This document shows positions 29,554-32,420 of a stretch of 32,420 nt of DNA, piece by piece. Numbering within the stretch: position 1 is the first letter of the stretch; each line of letters starts with the position of its first letter. Below the pieces are notes generated by a model. It was not told where the DNA came from and ran no database searches. It saw only the letters and a list, made by a program, of their open reading frames with translations. A program made the translations under genes and the position numbers. This DNA comes from Myxococcales bacterium (GTDB lineage: Bacteria; Myxococcota_A; Bradymonadia; Bradymonadales; Bradymonadaceae), in contig SLPW01000514.1 of NCBI GenBank assembly GCA_007131755.1, forward strand, positions 1 through 32,420. Reading direction: 5' to 3'.

Positions 29554-30099
29554 TTAGGTCCTCGAGCAGAGTCGAGAGGTCAACGCCACCAGCGTCAATG
29601 CGTCGATCTCTGAGCGACGAAGTCGCGCCATTCTCCCCTCTCCCATACACTCCCACTCACGCACGACACCCAACTCCACTTCTTCCAGCAGATGCAGTCG
29701 CTGCCGATCGAGCATCATGCTCACCGAAGAACTTCCGAGTGACCTCCCGGGCCCTTTCGACTGCAGGCTCACGACTCGATCCCGCCCTTCACAGCGAGCG
29801 TCCCACCAGGACTTCCATGCCTCGTCACTCTGTTCGTCCCACTGCTCCACCACCATGAAGTAGTCATCGAAATAAGCGACGGTCACCACCTCACCGTCAT
29901 CCACCACAAAGATCGCCCGCTCCGCCCACCCCTTCCCCAGCACCTCGTAGACGCTCCCCAGGACGACTTCGCCATGGGCAAAATCCGGCGGAAACACCTG
30001 CCGACGACGACGCTGTCGCCTTCTCTGCCGTGCCAATATCTGCGACACCGACCGAAGTCGCTTTCCACCCCGTACTGAGACATATTCTTGCTCTTGCAT
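29554..30099 (-). CDS. Hypothetical protein with Arg-rich N-terminal region
   Basis: Start at MQEQEYVSV supported by GGAG SD; upstream promoter-like sequence in the same orientation. Confidence 0.6.
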   Translation of the reverse strand: MQEQEYVSVRGGKRLRSVSQILARQRRRQRRRRQVFPPDFAHGEVVLGSVYEVLGKGWAERAIFVVDDGEVVTVAYFDDYFMVVEQWDEQSDEAWKSWWDARCEGRDRVVSLQSKGPGRSLGSSSVSMMLDRQRLHLLEEVELGVVREWECMGEGRMARLRRSEIDALTLVALTSRLCSRT

Positions 30100-30145
30100 A
30101 TCGATCTCCATCCGTGGAATCCGAATTGGCGGCTCCGTGCCGACC

Positions 30146-30208
30146 ACTGAACAAGTTTATACTGAACACAAAAACAGAGATCAAGAAAAAACCAAAACTT
30201 TGTTCAGT
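30146..30208 (-). promoter_or_regulatory. Sigma70-like promoter with three ACTGAACA operator-like sites
   Basis: Minus strand TTGATC (30184-30179), 17-bp spacer, TATAAA (30161-30156). ACTGAACA at 30146-30153 and 30161-30168, inverted copy tgttcagt at 30201-30208. Confidence 0.55.
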
Positions 30209-30260
30209 ACCCAACTCCGCTCAACGATGTCCCCGAGAAACTTCCGGTAGTTCGACGAGA

Positions 30261-30277
30261 CCTGCGCACTGCGCAGG
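30261..30277. promoter_or_regulatory. 17-bp perfect palindrome, candidate dimer-binding site
   Basis: CCTGCGCA-c-TGCGCAGG; a 1-nt centre disfavours a hairpin and favours a DNA operator. Confidence 0.35.
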
Positions 30278-30532
30278 CTAATCACCGCCCAGGTGGACAT
30301 CATCGACGTCTCTCATTCCGGTATCTGCGACATTCATGGATTTTCCGGACGGGAACGAGCTAATCGTACTACGGCCGTTGCGATTATCTCCTACGTTACA
30401 AGACTATGTACGAAGGTAGTTGCCCGGGCCGATAGTTCATCGCTACCATAAGTTGTCCGAAATAATTTGTTTTCGAGTAACGAGGTCAGGCGTAATCTGT
30501 CTTGCGACTCGATCCTTCTAGTGAGGTACTTG

Positions 30533-31006
30533 ATGAAGAATTCAAAGCTCGCATTTTTGCTCTGTCTTGCCACGCTCTTTCTTTTCGCTTTCCCGGCGAT
30601 GGCCGAAGATGGCGATGACGAAGCGTCTGACACACAGGAAGCTCCGGCCGAGGCACCTGCCACGACATCTGCTTCCGCATCGGGAGACCTCGCCGTAGTC
30701 GATGCCAAAGCCGCAAAAGGGGTCGAAGACCGCGAAGCCGTCGATGCAACGGACAGCTTTTCCACCGGTGATACGGTCACCATCTGGATGGCCTTTCGAA
30801 ACCCTTCCGCTGAATCGGCCGCCGAAGTCGTCTGGCGCGCAGGCGATGCCGAGGTCCACACCTTTTCAATGGATATCGGCAAGAGCTACCGCTGGCGAAC
30901 CTGGGCCCAATTGAAGGTCTCCCGCACGGGAGACTGGAACGTGGAGATCCGCGACAGCAGTGGAAATACACTGGAGACGGTCTCCTTTACGGTCAGCGAT
31001 TCCTGA
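30533..31006 (+). CDS. Exported DUF2914-like protein
   Basis: Signal peptide MKNSKLAFLLCLATLFLFAFPAMAE; DUF2914 pattern TGDTVTIWMAFRNP...SYRWRTWAQLKVSRTGDWNVEIRDSSGNTLETVSFTV. Confidence 0.8.
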   Translation: MKNSKLAFLLCLATLFLFAFPAMAEDGDDEASDTQEAPAEAPATTSASASGDLAVVDAKAAKGVEDREAVDATDSFSTGDTVTIWMAFRNPSAESAAEVVWRAGDAEVHTFSMDIGKSYRWRTWAQLKVSRTGDWNVEIRDSSGNTLETVSFTVSDS

Positions 31007-31109
31007 TCGAATCTATTCGACCTTCGTGTTACCGCCCGCACTACCTGATGGTCTGAAGCGAGATTTCAGGCACATTATTTGAGGGGGAAGACTCGTTGCT
31101 CATGATTGA

Positions 31110-31314
31110 TCACATTTCCACACCGAGTACATCCAGAGCGACGCGAAATCCTTACTCAAGCTGACGGAGACGTTCCCATCCGTGCCCCAGAACGAGCCAT
31201 CCCGGAGGATCATGAGGGCCGATGCCCCTCTTTCGCTGTGGCACGGCGACGTCTGTTATGGCCCTCCCATCATCGTCGCTGGCGAGGAGAGGCTGTGGGC
31301 CTTCGTAGACGACC
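31110..31314 (+). pseudogene. Remnant of DDE (rve-type) transposase/integrase
   Basis: Frame after an in-frame stop reads ...RRIMRADAPLSLWHGDVCYGPPIIVAGEERLWAFVDDQ, resembling the first catalytic-Asp region of rve transposases; the rest of the catalytic domain is missing. Confidence 0.5.
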
Positions 31315-31321
31315 AATGCCC

Positions 31322-31567
31322 CCCTCCATCGAAGAATATTTCGGCTTTGATACTCTCCCCTTTCACAAGGCCATCGACGACGACGAATTGTGGCTTCCGG
31401 AATCGAAGCGACAGATCGTCGACGCCATCTGTCGCGTCGTCGAACGTCGCCAGAACCTGGTGTTGACCGGCGAGCCCGGCGCCGGAATGACCTGCGTACT
31501 TCGCGCCGTGCGCCATCACCAAACCGCCGTCATCCCCTGCCGCGTTTCAGCCTTCCTTCCGAGCTAG
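31322..31567 (+). pseudogene. Truncated ExeA/TniB-like AAA ATPase with mutated Walker A
   Basis: MPPSIEEYFGFDTLPFHKAIDDDELWLPESKRQIVDAICRVVERRQNLVLTGEPGAGMTCVLRAV; Lys of GxxGxGKT replaced by Met (31487-31489); ORF stops in a tandem-repeat array. Confidence 0.65.
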
Positions 31568-31690
31568 CCGCATCGCAATCACCGCAAACCGCCGTCATCC
31601 CCTGCCGCGTTTCAGCCTCCCTTCCGAGCTAGACGCATCGCAATCACCGAAAGCCGCCGTCATCCCCTGCCGCGTTTCAGCGTCCCTTCC
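31512..31690. repeat. Tandem repeat A, period 65 bp, about 3 copies
   Basis: gccgtcatcccctgccgcgtttcag starts at 31526, 31591 and 31656. Confidence 0.92.
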
Positions 31691-31707
31691 GCAGCACTCT
31701 TCAGAGT

Positions 31708-31840
31708 CCAGCGTCCAGCGTGCAGCGTCCAGCCCTCCGCGAATCCTGGTCCCGCGCTCCGCGTCCAGCGTGCAGCGTGCAGCCCTCCGCGAATCCTGGT
31801 CCCGCGCTCCGCGTCCAGCGTCCAGCGCTCCGCGTCCAGC
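31708..31840. repeat. Tandem repeat B, period 50 bp, about 2.6 copies, with internal CCAGCGT/GCAGCGT heptamers
   Basis: gcgtccagcgtgcagcgt[c/g]cagccctccgcgaatcctggtcccgcgctcc at 31711-31760 and 31761-31810, partial copy from 31811. Confidence 0.92.
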
Positions 31841-31847
31841 GTCGAGC

Positions 31848-32420
31848 TCAATAACTCGACAGATCGAAGACATGGGTTGTACGCTGTCGCGTAGACACGG
31901 GCTCACAATTGCGCGTCGCCGGCTCGAAGCGCCATCGCCAAAAGACAGCCTCTGCTGCCTCGTTGAGCCCGTCCCCGGGTCCGTCGACGATTCGCACGTC
32001 CGTCACATTGCCCTCCTCGTCGATCTGCAGCAGTCCCACTACGGCACCTTCCGTACCTCTTCGGCGGGCTTGAACGGGATATTCCGCGTTGGGAGAGTGG
32101 ATGACCTTGGCCTCCGTTGGCGGACAGTCTCGGCCTTCCCCGGAATCGATCTCTCGAGGGGGTTCACGGTCCTCGCGAGTGACGATGCCATCGCCATCTC
32201 CCTCTCTATCCGACTGTGCTGCGCGGGATCTGGACTCCTCCTCCGGGGAGGCTCGATCGACCTCGGAAACTCTCAACACCTCCGGCTCTGATTCTGGCTC
32301 GGGATCAGGATCGGGCTCCGGTTCGGGCTCCGGTTCGGGCTCCGGCTCCGGCTCCGGCTCCGGTTCGGGCTCTGGCTCCGGTTCGGGTTCGGGCTCTGGT
32401 TCGGGCTCTGGTTCGGGCTC
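31848..32420 (-). CDS. TonB-like C-terminal domain protein with (Glu-Pro)n spacer, 5' truncated by the window end
   Basis: Frame stays open to the window edge as EPEPEP...; C-terminus [56 protein letters not shown] is TonB-like. Confidence 0.85.
   Translation of the reverse strand, partial: EPEPEPEPEPEPEPEPEPEPEPEPEPEPEPEPEPEPDPDPEPESEPEVLRVSEVDRASPEEESRSRAAQSDREGDGDGIVTREDREPPREIDSGEGRDCPPTEAKVIHSPNAEYPVQARRRGTEGAVVGLLQIDEEGNVTDVRIVDGPGDGLNEAAEAVFWRWRFEPATRNCEPVSTRQRTTHVFDLSSY
32283..32420. repeat. Hexanucleotide-type repeat encoding Glu-Pro (some Asp-Pro) dipeptides
   Basis: ggctccggttcg-type units continuous to the window end, in frame with the TonB-like gene. Confidence 0.9.

Noticed and set aside
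29307-29554. Searched for a tRNA or small RNA between the GT2 gene and the hypothetical gene
   Set aside because: No T-loop consensus, cloverleaf or convincing terminator; only weak short stems.
31512-31840. Possible CRISPR array
   Set aside because: Repeats are directly tandem with no unique spacers and period equals unit length.

Overview
This 32.4 kb, GC-rich chromosomal window looks deltaproteobacterial/Myxococcota-like from protein content and codon use; taxonomy is inference. Recognisable genes: a fused B12-dependent acyl-CoA mutase of IcmF type (minus, 5'-most); a low-complexity membrane protein with a TTG start; a probable plus-strand run holding a CARDB/PKD lipoprotein, a calcineurin-like phosphoesterase, two consecutive DUF1444-like proteins, a DUF1285-like protein, a PilZ protein, a CDP-alcohol phosphatidyltransferase and a 1578-aa lipoprotein with an amidohydrolase domain; a PAS/GAF/degenerate-GGDEF/EAL protein; and another lipoprotein. 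A minus-strand block follows with a stand-alone sigma-70 region 1.1-like miniprotein, folC, a small ORF overlapping folC by ATGA, a Crp-like regulator, a DUF2064 protein and a GT2 glycosyltransferase. The right end has a small gene with a three-site operator-like promoter, a DUF2914 protein, a decayed DDE-transposase/AAA-ATPase module running into two tandem-repeat arrays, and a TonB-like gene cut by the window end. No CRISPR array, tRNA or rRNA was seen. I found no clear-cut new defence or secretion system. The items most worth follow-up are the stand-alone sigma 1.1-like protein, the 186-bp foldback element upstream of icmF, the CTGAAC operator array near 30.15 kb, and the DUF1444/DUF1444/DUF1285 cassette.
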